From Luteibacter sp. 9135 (GTDB lineage Bacteria > Pseudomonadota > Gammaproteobacteria > Xanthomonadales > Rhodanobacteraceae): a stretch of DNA of 64,000 nt. The stretch is taken from NCBI RefSeq assembly GCF_000745005.1, contig NZ_JQNB01000001.1, positions 930,001 to 994,000 of the forward strand, written 5' to 3'. Shown here piece by piece: positions 33,178 to 41,674 of this stretch. The position numbers were made by a program, and so were the translations under genes. The first letter of the stretch is position 1. The number at the start of each line of letters is the position of its first letter. Under the pieces are notes generated by a model. The model saw only the letters and a list, made by a program, of their open reading frames with translations. It was not told the DNA's origin and ran no database searches.

Positions 33178-33938
33178 GTGAATCGCTCCACGAACCCGCG
33201 GTCGTCGAAGCCCGACGCGGCCTCACGCTGCCACTGCGCGTAGCTGCTCTCGTCCACCACGCGGCCGTCCAGCAGACGCACCGTGCGATCCGCCGCCCAA
33301 CGGTAGCGCTCCTCATGCGTCACCATGCAGATCGTCCGTCCCTCGGCATGCAGGCGTCGCAGCAGGGCCATGATTCGTTCGGCACCGGCCAGGTCGAGGC
33401 TGCCGGTCGGTTCGTCGGCGAGCAGGATCGCCGGGTCGCCGGCCAGCGCCCGGGCCACGGCTACCTGTTGCTGCTGTCCCCCGGACAGCTGCGAGGGGAA
33501 GTGGTGCATACGATGGGTCATGCCGACATCGTCCAGCGCTTCCATCACCCGCTTGCGGCGCTCCTGACGACCCACGCCTGCGCGGTAGGTCAACGGCAAG
33601 GCGACGTTGTCGAGGACATCGAGGTCGCCGATGAGGTTGAACGCCTGGAACACGTAACCGATGCGCTCGTTGCGCAGACGCGCTCGCGCCTGTCGACCCA
33701 GACCATTGACCTGGACGCCCTCGAACGCGACGTCTCCCCCGGTCGCGACATCCAGCAGGCCCATGAGCGAAAGCAGGGTGGTCTTGCCGCATCCGGAGGG
33801 ACCGGCGATGGCCAGGAACTCCCCGTGCCGCACCTCGAGGTGGATCCCCGTCAGGACGTGGTTCTCGATACCGTCGGCGCGAAATACTTTTTCCACATCG
33901 CGCATGGCGATCACAGGATGTCTGGGTGGCGCGGACAT
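33174..33938 (-). CDS. MacB/LolD-type ABC transporter ATP-binding protein
   Basis: This 254-aa ATPase has Walker A GPSGCGKTT, Q-loop VFQAFNLIGDLDVLDNVALP, signature LSGGQQQQVAVARAL, Walker B ILLADEPTGSLD and switch His in VTHEER, the pattern of the MacB/LolD/FtsE export group. The start at 33938 follows GGAAGTCGTTTC; the open frame continues far upstream but that part is antisense to the hybrid kinase gene. It is the first gene of the minus-strand run ATPase-permease-regulator-kinase-precursor-LanKC. The 201 bp upstream is shared with the divergent hybrid kinase gene and shows no clear sigma54 site. Confidence 0.9.
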   Translation of the reverse strand: MSAPPRHPVIAMRDVEKVFRADGIENHVLTGIHLEVRHGEFLAIAGPSGCGKTTLLSLMGLLDVATGGDVAFEGVQVNGLGRQARARLRNERIGYVFQAFNLIGDLDVLDNVALPLTYRAGVGRQERRKRVMEALDDVGMTHRMHHFPSQLSGGQQQQVAVARALAGDPAILLADEPTGSLDLAGAERIMALLRRLHAEGRTICMVTHEERYRWAADRTVRLLDGRVVDESSYAQWQREAASGFDDRGFVERFT

Positions 33939-34139
33939 GAAACGACTTCCTGCGGTGGTCAACGGAAGACTAACGCGGCAACTTCGTGTTGTGGTGCGGC
34001 ACCCTGATACCTGTCCGTTGGCTTTAACCATTTTGCCGAAAAAACATATTGGTAAGTGCTTACACATCTCGCCGAAGCGATGGCTGTCGTGTGCGCTACC
34101 ATCCCGCGTCGTCCCGCCACCTCCTCGAGGCCTCGTCCC

Positions 34140-36665
34140 ATGGCCGTTCCGCCGACCGATCCCGTCTGGTTCCTTCCTCCCGACCGTGAACTGGGACGGA
34201 TGATTCGCGACCTGGACCCGTCCTCGACCGGCCTGGGAGAGCCCGCCAGCTGGGCGGCCGCGACCCAGCACGCGCTTGCCACGATGCTGCGCGCCGATGC
34301 CCCCATGTCGCTGTTCCATGGCCCCGACGGCGTGTTCTTCTACAACGACGCCTACCGGGCCATCGCCGGCATGCGACACCCCGAGGTACTGGGCCGGCCC
34401 GTCGTAGAGGCCTGGCCGGAACTGGCCGACTTCCACCGGAACGTCCTCGGCGAGGTAATGGCCGGACGGACGCTTGCCTACCGCGACCGGCACGTCGTGC
34501 TTAACCGGTCCGGCGAGCCGGAGGATGTGTGGATGCACATCGACTTCAGCCCCGTGGTCGACCCCGCCGGCATACCCGTGGCCGTACTGGCCGTGCTGAA
34601 GGAAACGACGCGGCGGGTCGAGGTCGAGGAACGCCTGCGCATCGCCCAGCAGGCCGGTGGCGTGGGCTCGTTCGAGTGGTTCCCGGAAACCGGCCGGCTG
34701 GAGGTCTCCGACCAGTACCGGCGCATCTGGGGCCTGCCCGACGAGGGACCGGTCACCGACGCCATGCTGAGCCGCCTGCTCCATCCTGACGACCTCCATG
34801 CGGCGGCGCCGCAGCGGCTGGAGCGTGCCAATCCCCTGGAGTACACCGAATACCGTCGCGTCGACCCGCTCACGGGGGAGGTGCGCTGGATCGCCCGTCG
34901 CGGCGAGGTGATCACCCATGCCGGGCAGGCGCGTCGCCGGTTCATCGGTATCGTCATGGACATCACCGCGCGCAAGCGCGCCGAGAACGAGTTGGCCACC
35001 TTCGCGGCCACGCTGCAGGATCGCGTTGCCGAGCGCAGCGCCGAGTTGCTGCGGACCCAGGACGCGCTGCGCCAGAGCCAGAAGATGGAGGCGATCGGCA
35101 ACCTCACCGGTGGCGTGGCGCACGACTTCAACAACCTGCTGCAGGTGATCAGCGGCAACCTGCAACTGCTGGCCGAGGACATCGGCGGCAACGAGCGCGC
35201 GGAGCGCCGTGTCCGGCATGCCCTGGCCGGCGTCGCGCGCGGTTCCAAGCTGGCCTCGCAACTGCTCGCGTTCGGCCGGCGTCAGCCGCTGGCGCCCAAG
35301 GTGGTGAACGTAGGGCGCTTCATCCGCGACATGGACGAGCTGCTGCGCCGCACCCTTGGCGAGGCCATCGAGGTGGAGACGATCGTCGCGGGCGGGTTGT
35401 GGAACACGCTGATCGATCCAGGCAACGTGGAGAACGCGCTTCTGAACCTGGCGATCAACGCGCGTGACGCGATGGATGGCCAGGGCAGGCTCACCATCGA
35501 GGCCGGCAACGCCTACCTCGATGCCAGCTACGTCGATGCGCTGGACGATGCCGACGTGGCGGCGGGCCAGTACGTGTTGCTGGCGGTGACCGACACCGGG
35601 CACGGCATCGACGCCACTATCGTCGACAAGGTGTTCGAGCCCTTCTTCACCACCAAGGCGGAAGGACGCGGGACGGGCCTGGGCCTGTCTATGGTGTACG
35701 GCTTCGTCAAGCAGTCCGGCGGCCACATCAAGGTCTACAGCGAGCCCGGCGAAGGCACCACCGTGAAACTGTACCTGCCGCGCACCACGCAGTCCGAGGA
35801 CATCGTGGTCGATGTCGATGCCGGGCCGGTGACCGGCGGTACGGAGACCGTGCTGGTCGCGGAGGACGACGACTCGGTACGCGAAACGGTCGTGGCCATG
35901 CTGGCGGACCTCGGCTACCGGGTGCTCAAGGCGCGCGACGCGCAAAGCGCGCTGTCGATCGTCGACAGCGGCATCCCGATCGACCTGCTGTTCACCGATG
36001 TCGTCATGCCCGGCCCCCTGAAAAGCCCGGAGCTGGCGCGCAAGGCGCGGGAACGGCTGCCCGGCGTGGCGGTCCTGTTCACCTCGGGGTACACCGAGAA
36101 CTCGATCGTGCACGGGGGCCGCCTGGACGACGGCGTCGAGTTGCTGAGCAAACCGTACACGCGCGAAACCCTGGCCCGGAAGCTGCGCCAGATCCTCTCC
36201 GCCCAGGCACTGCGCAACGCCGGCGACCCGGCGGCCCAGGTCGCCGCACCGGCCGCGCCACCGGCCACCCGGGCGGTGCGCATCGTGGTCGTCGAGGACG
36301 ACTGGCTGGTTCGCAGCACCGTGGTCGAGATGCTGCAGCTGCGCGGGCACGAGGTGCGCGAGGCGGGCGACGGCAGCCGCGCCGTCGCCCTGTTCGACGA
36401 CGCAGAAGCCGACCTGTTGATCACCGACGTGGGCCTTCCCGGCATGTCCGGCATCGATCTGGCCGCGACACTGCGCGAACGGCAGCCGACGCTGGCCGTG
36501 ATCTTCGCCACGGGCCATGCGGGAACCGCGGATCTGCCGGCCGACGATCGCAGCATGGTTCTGGCCAAACCCTACGGTTCCACCGCGCTCAACCAGGCGG
36601 TGACGCGCCTGTTCCCCACGCCGGTCATCCGTGACAGACCCGCCAACCGGGCCGATCCGAGCTGA
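34140..36665 (+). CDS. PAS-PAS hybrid histidine kinase with two receiver domains
   Basis: This 841-aa soluble protein has PAS domains at about 45-165 and 170-285 (FFYNDAYRAIAGMRHPEVLG; LEVSDQYRRIWGLP with RRFIGIVMDITARKRAENEL), a short coiled coil, HisKA with His328 (GGVAHDFNNLLQ), HATPase (LNLAINARDAMDGQG, DTGHGIDA, FFTTKAEGRGTGLGLSMVYGF) and two receivers (about 590-705, phospho-Asp in LLFTDVVMPG; about 718-832, in LLITDVGLPG). No membrane helix. It is probably a phosphorelay start with output through an unlinked partner. The start at 34140 is preferred; upstream in-frame ATGs at 34056 and 34080 lack domain support. Divergent from the ABC ATPase gene. Confidence 0.88.
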   Translation: MAVPPTDPVWFLPPDRELGRMIRDLDPSSTGLGEPASWAAATQHALATMLRADAPMSLFHGPDGVFFYNDAYRAIAGMRHPEVLGRPVVEAWPELADFHRNVLGEVMAGRTLAYRDRHVVLNRSGEPEDVWMHIDFSPVVDPAGIPVAVLAVLKETTRRVEVEERLRIAQQAGGVGSFEWFPETGRLEVSDQYRRIWGLPDEGPVTDAMLSRLLHPDDLHAAAPQRLERANPLEYTEYRRVDPLTGEVRWIARRGEVITHAGQARRRFIGIVMDITARKRAENELATFAATLQDRVAERSAELLRTQDALRQSQKMEAIGNLTGGVAHDFNNLLQVISGNLQLLAEDIGGNERAERRVRHALAGVARGSKLASQLLAFGRRQPLAPKVVNVGRFIRDMDELLRRTLGEAIEVETIVAGGLWNTLIDPGNVENALLNLAINARDAMDGQGRLTIEAGNAYLDASYVDALDDADVAAGQYVLLAVTDTGHGIDATIVDKVFEPFFTTKAEGRGTGLGLSMVYGFVKQSGGHIKVYSEPGEGTTVKLYLPRTTQSEDIVVDVDAGPVTGGTETVLVAEDDDSVRETVVAMLADLGYRVLKARDAQSALSIVDSGIPIDLLFTDVVMPGPLKSPELARKARERLPGVAVLFTSGYTENSIVHGGRLDDGVELLSKPYTRETLARKLRQILSAQALRNAGDPAAQVAAPAAPPATRAVRIVVVEDDWLVRSTVVEMLQLRGHEVREAGDGSRAVALFDDAEADLLITDVGLPGMSGIDLAATLRERQPTLAVIFATGHAGTADLPADDRSMVLAKPYGSTALNQAVTRLFPTPVIRDRPANRADPS

Positions 36666-36712
36666 TCTAATAATGCTGTTCCGCAACCGGCGAGACCTTG
36701 CGGCCCAACGAC

Positions 36713-36740
36713 GTAATCGTTTACATGTAACGGTATTTAC
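36713..36740. promoter_or_regulatory. Tandem LacI-family-type operator ahead of the GH3 gene
   Basis: GTAATCGTTTAC (36713-36724), centred on CG with the AAnCGnTT core of LacI-family sites, is followed at once by a second GTAA...TTTAC element (36727-36740). It lies 87-114 bp upstream of the glycosidase start and suits sugar-responsive repression; the regulator is not in the window. Confidence 0.5.
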
Positions 36741-36826
36741 GTGCCCACATGGTGGCGCGATGCCGGTATCCTTGCCCGCCTGACGCGCCTGCTCGCGCGT
36801 CCACATCGCTTCCCCAAGGCCGAACC

Positions 36827-39004
36827 ATGAACCGTGATCCCCGCATCGAAGACCTGATTGCCCGCATGACCGTCGAGGAAAAAGTGGGCCAGTTGGGGTG
36901 CTTCGCGGATGCCCTGCGCCCCTTCGCGCCGGACATCAACCCGGAAGCCAATGCGCTGGGCGCCGCGGAGGTCCGCGAGCAGATCCGCGCCGGGCGGGTG
37001 GGTGCCCTATTCAACGGCGTGGGGGCGGCCGAGGGTCGCGAGGCGCAGCGGATCGCCGTCGAGGAAAGCCGGCTCGGGATCCCGCTGCTGCTGGGCGCCG
37101 ACGTGATCCACGGCATGCGCACCGTGTTCCCGATTCCGCTGGGCGAGGCGTCGACGTTCGAACCCGACGTGGCCGAGCGCACCGCGCGGGCCACGGCGGT
37201 GGAAGCCACCGCCGCGGGTATCCACTGGACCTTCGCGCCCGCCGTGGACATCGCCCGCGACCAGCGCTGGGGCCGCGTGGCCGAAGGCGCCGGCGAGGAC
37301 GTGGTGCTGGGCTCGGCGTTCGCTGCCGCGCGCGTGCGCGGCTTCCAGGGTCCTGACCTTACCGCCGACGACGCGCTGCTGGCCACGCCGAAGCATTTCG
37401 CCGCCTACGGCGCCGTGGCCGGCGGTATGGAATACAACGCCGTGGACATCGCGCCGCAGACATTGCGCGACGTGCACCTGCCGCCGTTCAAGGCCGCCGT
37501 CGATGCCGGCGCGCTCACTTTCATGAGCGCCTTCAACGACATCAACGGCGTGCCGGCCTCGGCCAATCGTGAACTGATGACCGATATCCTGCGCGGCGAA
37601 TGGGGCTTTCCGGGCCTGGTGGTGTCCGACTACACCGCCGACATGGAACTGATCGCGCACGGCTTTGCCGACGGCGAGCGCGATGCCACGCGGCTGGCCT
37701 TCGTCGCCGGCGTGGACATGAGCATGCAGAGCGGTTTCTACGCCGAACACCTGCCCGATCTGGTCGCCGCCGGCGACGTGCCGATGGACGTGTTGGACGA
37801 AGGTGTACGTCGCGTCCTCACCGTGAAGCACGCCATCGGCCTGCTCGACAACCCATACCGTTCGCTCGACCCCGACGTCGAGGCGGACACCTCGAAAAAT
37901 GCGGCGCATGCCGAGCTGGCGCGCGATGCATCGCGCCGTTCCATCGTGATGCTGAAGAACGACGGCATCCTGCCGCTGCGCACGTCCGGCCAGAAGATCG
38001 CCCTGATCGGGCCGTTCGGTGCCGACGTGGACAACCTCGAAGGCTGCTGGACGCTGTTCGGCGACAAGGCGCGCCACATCAACATCGAAGCGGGCCTGCG
38101 CGCCGCCCTGTCCGCCGGTGATGCGCTGGAAGTCGTGGCCGGTAGCGGCATCGAGGAGGCGCTGGACGGGGGCATCGACGACGCCGTGGCCGCTGCGAAG
38201 CGCGCCGATGTCGTGCTGCTGGCCATCGGTGAGCCGCAGGTCTACTCCGGCGAGGCGCAGTCGCGTACGCAGATCGTCGTGCCGCCGGCGCAGCAGGCGC
38301 TGGCCGAAGCCGTCGCGGCCACCGGCACGCCCGTGGTCGTGCTGCTCAAGAACGGCCGGGCGCTCGCACTCACGGGCGCCGTGCGCAACGCGAACGCCAT
38401 CCTGGTCACCTGGTTCCTCGGCAGCCAGACCGGCCCGGCCATCGCCGACGTCGTGTTCGGCGCTTACAACCCGTCCGGCCGCCTGCCTGTCAGCTTTCCC
38501 CAGGACGCCGGGCAGCAGCCGTACTTCTACAACCACCTGCGGACAGGCCGCCCCGAGCTGGCCGACCAGCCGCCGGCGTTCAAGGCGCGCTACCGCGAGG
38601 TGACCTTCGAGGCGTTGTACCCGTTCGGCCATGGGCTCAGCTACACCACGTTCGCCTACGACGCCCCGCGCGTGCAGGCCACCGTCGGCTGGGACGAAAC
38701 CATCGCGGTCACCGCCACCGTCACCAACACCGGCGCGCTGGCGGGCGAAGAAGTGGTGCAGCTGTACATCCACGACCGCGTGGCCAGCCGGGTGCGGCCG
38801 GTGCGCGAACTGAAGGCGTTCCGCAAGATCCTCCTCGCCCCGGGCGCGTCGGCCGAGGTTCGTTTCGAACTCACCCGTCGCGACCTAGCCTTCACCCATC
38901 GCGACGGTCTCACCTTCGAGGCCGAGCCGGGCGATTTCCAGGTCTGGGTCGCTGGGTCGTCGCAGCAGGGCGAAGCCGCCACCTTCGTGCTCGGCGGCCC
39001 CTGA
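36827..39004 (+). CDS. bglX: Glycoside hydrolase family 3 beta-glucosidase (BglX-like)
   Basis: This 725-aa GH3 enzyme releases glucose (or xylose) from beta-linked oligosaccharides. The N-terminal barrel has LLLGADVIHGMRTVFPIPLG, DIARDQRWGR, TPKHFAAYGA (Lys189-His190) and the nucleophile Asp268 in LVVSDYTA. The alpha/beta sandwich contains LKNDGILPL and QSRTQIVVPPAQQAL; a fibronectin III-like domain closes the protein (FEALYPFGHGLSYTTFAY, YIHDRVASRVRPVRELKAF). E. coli BglX is periplasmic; here no signal peptide is present from any plausible start, so it looks cytoplasmic. Three bases separate it from the SDR gene. LacI-type operators lie upstream. Confidence 0.92.
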   Translation: MNRDPRIEDLIARMTVEEKVGQLGCFADALRPFAPDINPEANALGAAEVREQIRAGRVGALFNGVGAAEGREAQRIAVEESRLGIPLLLGADVIHGMRTVFPIPLGEASTFEPDVAERTARATAVEATAAGIHWTFAPAVDIARDQRWGRVAEGAGEDVVLGSAFAAARVRGFQGPDLTADDALLATPKHFAAYGAVAGGMEYNAVDIAPQTLRDVHLPPFKAAVDAGALTFMSAFNDINGVPASANRELMTDILRGEWGFPGLVVSDYTADMELIAHGFADGERDATRLAFVAGVDMSMQSGFYAEHLPDLVAAGDVPMDVLDEGVRRVLTVKHAIGLLDNPYRSLDPDVEADTSKNAAHAELARDASRRSIVMLKNDGILPLRTSGQKIALIGPFGADVDNLEGCWTLFGDKARHINIEAGLRAALSAGDALEVVAGSGIEEALDGGIDDAVAAAKRADVVLLAIGEPQVYSGEAQSRTQIVVPPAQQALAEAVAATGTPVVVLLKNGRALALTGAVRNANAILVTWFLGSQTGPAIADVVFGAYNPSGRLPVSFPQDAGQQPYFYNHLRTGRPELADQPPAFKARYREVTFEALYPFGHGLSYTTFAYDAPRVQATVGWDETIAVTATVTNTGALAGEEVVQLYIHDRVASRVRPVRELKAFRKILLAPGASAEVRFELTRRDLAFTHRDGLTFEAEPGDFQVWVAGSSQQGEAATFVLGGP

Positions 39005-39007
39005 GCG

Positions 39008-39784
39008 ATGCACGATCTCACCGGCAAGGTCGCCCTGGTGACCGGCGCAGCCAGCGGCATCGGCCAGGCCATCGCCGCCGCCTATGCCGCCGCGGGCGCA
39101 CGTGTGGTCGTGGCCGACATCGCGCGGGACAAGGCCGTCGCGGCCGCGGCCGCGATGGCCCCGGGTGCGATCGGCATCGGCATGGACGTGACCGACGAGG
39201 CCCAGGTGGACGACGGCTTCGCCCGCGTGTCGCGCGAAATGGGCCCCGTCGACATCCTGGTCAGCAACGCGGGCGTGCAGATCATCGCCCCGCTAGCCGA
39301 ACTGTCCTTCGCGGACTGGAAGCGGATGCTTGCCGTGCACCTGGACGGCGCCTTCCTCACCACGCGTGCCGCCATGCGCCAGATGGTCGAGGCCGGCCGG
39401 GGCGGTTCCATCCTCCTGATGGGCTCGGCCCATTCCCATGTGGCCTCGCCGTTGAAGGCACCCTACGTCACGGCGAAGCATGGTCTGCTCGGACTGGCAC
39501 GGACCATCGCGAAGGAAGGTGCCGCGCATGGCATCCGGGCCAACGTGATCTGCCCGGGCTTCGTACGCACGCCGCTGGTCGAGAAACAGATCCCGGAACA
39601 GGCAAAGGCACGGGGCATCGATGAGGCCGCCGTCATCCGGGACGTCATGCTGCGCGACACGGTCGATGGCGAATTCACGACGCTGGAAGATATCGCCGCC
39701 ACGGCAGTGTTCCTCGCCGGCTTCGGGTCGAACGCGCTCACCGGGCAGTCGTTGCTGGTCTCGCATGGCTGGCATATGCAGTAA
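39008..39784 (+). CDS. 3-hydroxybutyrate dehydrogenase-like short-chain dehydrogenase
   Basis: This 258-aa NAD(H)-dependent SDR has the cofactor motif [12 protein letters not shown], and the YxxxK pair in YVTAK. Substrate-site residues match D-3-hydroxybutyrate dehydrogenase: Gln in SNAGVQI, His and Lys in [11 protein letters not shown], and Lys-Gln in [11 protein letters not shown]. That supports oxidation of 3-hydroxybutyrate to acetoacetate, although a sugar- or polyol-linked role would better suit its position 3 bp behind a GH3 glycosidase. No polyhydroxybutyrate genes are nearby. Confidence 0.78.
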   Translation: MHDLTGKVALVTGAASGIGQAIAAAYAAAGARVVVADIARDKAVAAAAAMAPGAIGIGMDVTDEAQVDDGFARVSREMGPVDILVSNAGVQIIAPLAELSFADWKRMLAVHLDGAFLTTRAAMRQMVEAGRGGSILLMGSAHSHVASPLKAPYVTAKHGLLGLARTIAKEGAAHGIRANVICPGFVRTPLVEKQIPEQAKARGIDEAAVIRDVMLRDTVDGEFTTLEDIAATAVFLAGFGSNALTGQSLLVSHGWHMQ

Positions 39785-39921
39785 GGGGTTTCTCAGCCGC
39801 TTAGCTGTTGAAGAAGCCTTCGTGGGACGAAACGCTACGCAGGTGAAGGGTCTCGCCCTGATCGCGGCGCGTCATCGTCCGCTACGGACCACCTCGCCGC
39901 TTCACTAACGTGTGCAGCCCC

Positions 39922-39940
39922 CACGGATGGCCTTTCCGTG
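39922..39940 (+). other. Leader hairpin before the first S33-type hydrolase gene
   Basis: CACGGA and TCCGTG flank a 7-base loop, ending 15 bp before the ATG at 39956 and just ahead of its AAGGA ribosome site. The second paralogue at 47710 also has a stem ending shortly before AAGGATG. Confidence 0.35.
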
Positions 39941-39955
39941 CCAAGGATGCACACG

Positions 39956-41659
39956 ATGACTCCACGACGCTCGCTGGCGCTGTACGCCGGGCTCCTTGCG
40001 GCATTCGCCGTGCCTTCCACCGCCCAAGTGGTCGCGCCGCCCCCTGTACCCTCCGTGCCCACCCGAGGCATCACCTGGACGACCTGCCCGGCAACGGTGG
40101 TCGGCCCGGGTGGCGTCGAACTCGGCGACCGCCTCCAGTGCGGCACCTTGCGTGCGCCCCTGGATCACGTGGCGCCCGATGGACGGCGGATCGATGTCGC
40201 GGTGGTGCGCGTTCGCGCCATGTCGCCCACGCGACGCGAAGGCGCGATCTTCTTCAACAAGGGGGGCCCGGGCGCCAACCCCGCCGCGCTGCTCCGGTCC
40301 ATCGCGGTGGGCTGGTCGCGCACCGCCGCCGATGATCCGCGCGACGGAGCCAAGCGACTGCTTGCCGAGCGTTTCGACCTCGTCGCGGTGATCCCGCGTG
40401 GACTGGCGCCGGGGTGGGCACTTCGGTGCGTGACCGGCCTGCCGCCGCGCCATGCCTTCCTGCCCACGCACCTGGACGACGCCAACTGGCAGCTGGCCAT
40501 CGGCGATGCCCAGGCGGTGGCCGACGCGTGCACCGCGGCGCCCGAGTCGCGCTATATCAACACCGAGCAGCACGTGCACGACATGGACATGGTGCGGCGT
40601 ATCCTCGGCGACGCCACGCTGAACTTCTACGGCATCTCTTACGGCGGCAAGGTGGGCGCATGGTATGCGGCGATGTACCCCTCGCACACGGGTCGCATGC
40701 TGCTGGATTCCAGCATGATCTTCACCCACGACTTCCGCACCGCCCTGGAGGCATCGCTCAACGCACGTCGCAGCTTTTTCCTCGACGAGGTGCTGGCACC
40801 GCTGTTGAATACCCCATCGCACTACGGACTGGGCGATCCGCTGTCGATCAACGAGGCCGTGGAGAACCTGCCCGCACGCGCACGCGAGACCTGGTTCCAT
40901 GTGCTCGACCACCCCGACCGGCTCGCCGCCGCGCTGCACCTCTCCGCGTGGATCACGCAAGACGGCCTCTCGGGCATGCGCGAGTTCGAGGCGCGCATTC
41001 GGCGTACCACGTTCAGTCCCGATCCCGACACCCATCGGGCCATCCGCTGGGCGGCCGGCGTCCTGGTCAACCTCTACCTGAGGCCCCGACCAACCACGCC
41101 GCAGTTCGCCATCAGCCAGGACGGCGATTCCGTTCGCCAGGCCGTCGCCTGTAACGACTCCACCTGGTACCTGTCGGATGCACAGATCCGCGCCATGGCC
41201 GAACGCAACGCCGCGACCTACCTGATCAGCAACGGTGAGGAAATCCTCGAGCAACTGGTGTGTCGACGGTGGAGCGCCCCGGGTGCCCGGCAACCCGATC
41301 TTGGGCCGCTTGCCCAGGTACCGCCCTTCCTCCTGCTCCAGGCGGAAAAGGACACGGCCACGCCGCTGCCCGGGGCAAAGGCCATCCTCGCCCGCTTCGG
41401 CAACGCGCGCTTGCTGATCGCGAAGGGTTCGGCGGTGCATGGCCTGTTCAACTTCACCGCCTCGGCCTGCGTGGAGCGCGCCGCGGCGCGCTACCTTCTG
41501 GACGGCACGATCACCGCCGATGCCTCGCGCATGCTCGAGTGCGACACGACGTCCCAGCATCCACTGGACGAACTGCCGGCACCGCTGCCCAACGCGACCG
41601 CACCGGCGCCCGTGGCCGCCCCGACGCCTTCACCCGCGCCGGTGCACGACGAGACCTGA
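39956..41659 (+). CDS. Secreted alpha/beta hydrolase, S33/TAP-like (paralogue 1)
   Basis: This 567-aa protein has a signal peptide (MTPRRSLALYAGLLAAFAVPSTAQ) and the layout of tripeptidyl-aminopeptidase-type S33 hydrolases: a cap-preceding strand (LQCGTLRAPLDH), oxyanion NKGGPGANP, nucleophile elbow GISYGGKVG, acid in LLQAEKDTATP and catalytic His in SAVHGLFN, with Cys residues likely paired in the exported protein. The C-terminal 35 residues are a Pro/Ala linker. Of three in-frame starts, 39956 has AAGGA at 8 bases. It is clearly related to the gene at 47710 (shared block INTEQHVHDMD versus ISTEQHVHDMD). It probably trims short peptides in the periplasm or medium. Convergent with the porin gene. 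Confidence 0.85.
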   Translation: MTPRRSLALYAGLLAAFAVPSTAQVVAPPPVPSVPTRGITWTTCPATVVGPGGVELGDRLQCGTLRAPLDHVAPDGRRIDVAVVRVRAMSPTRREGAIFFNKGGPGANPAALLRSIAVGWSRTAADDPRDGAKRLLAERFDLVAVIPRGLAPGWALRCVTGLPPRHAFLPTHLDDANWQLAIGDAQAVADACTAAPESRYINTEQHVHDMDMVRRILGDATLNFYGISYGGKVGAWYAAMYPSHTGRMLLDSSMIFTHDFRTALEASLNARRSFFLDEVLAPLLNTPSHYGLGDPLSINEAVENLPARARETWFHVLDHPDRLAAALHLSAWITQDGLSGMREFEARIRRTTFSPDPDTHRAIRWAAGVLVNLYLRPRPTTPQFAISQDGDSVRQAVACNDSTWYLSDAQIRAMAERNAATYLISNGEEILEQLVCRRWSAPGARQPDLGPLAQVPPFLLLQAEKDTATPLPGAKAILARFGNARLLIAKGSAVHGLFNFTASACVERAAARYLLDGTITADASRMLECDTTSQHPLDELPAPLPNATAPAPVAAPTPSPAPVHDET

Positions 41660-41674
41660 GCCGGCCTCGCCGTT

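Noticed and set aside
33174..36806. Long open frame (1210 codons) on the minus strand
   Set aside because: Only the final 255 codons are the ABC ATPase; the upstream part is antisense to the hybrid kinase.
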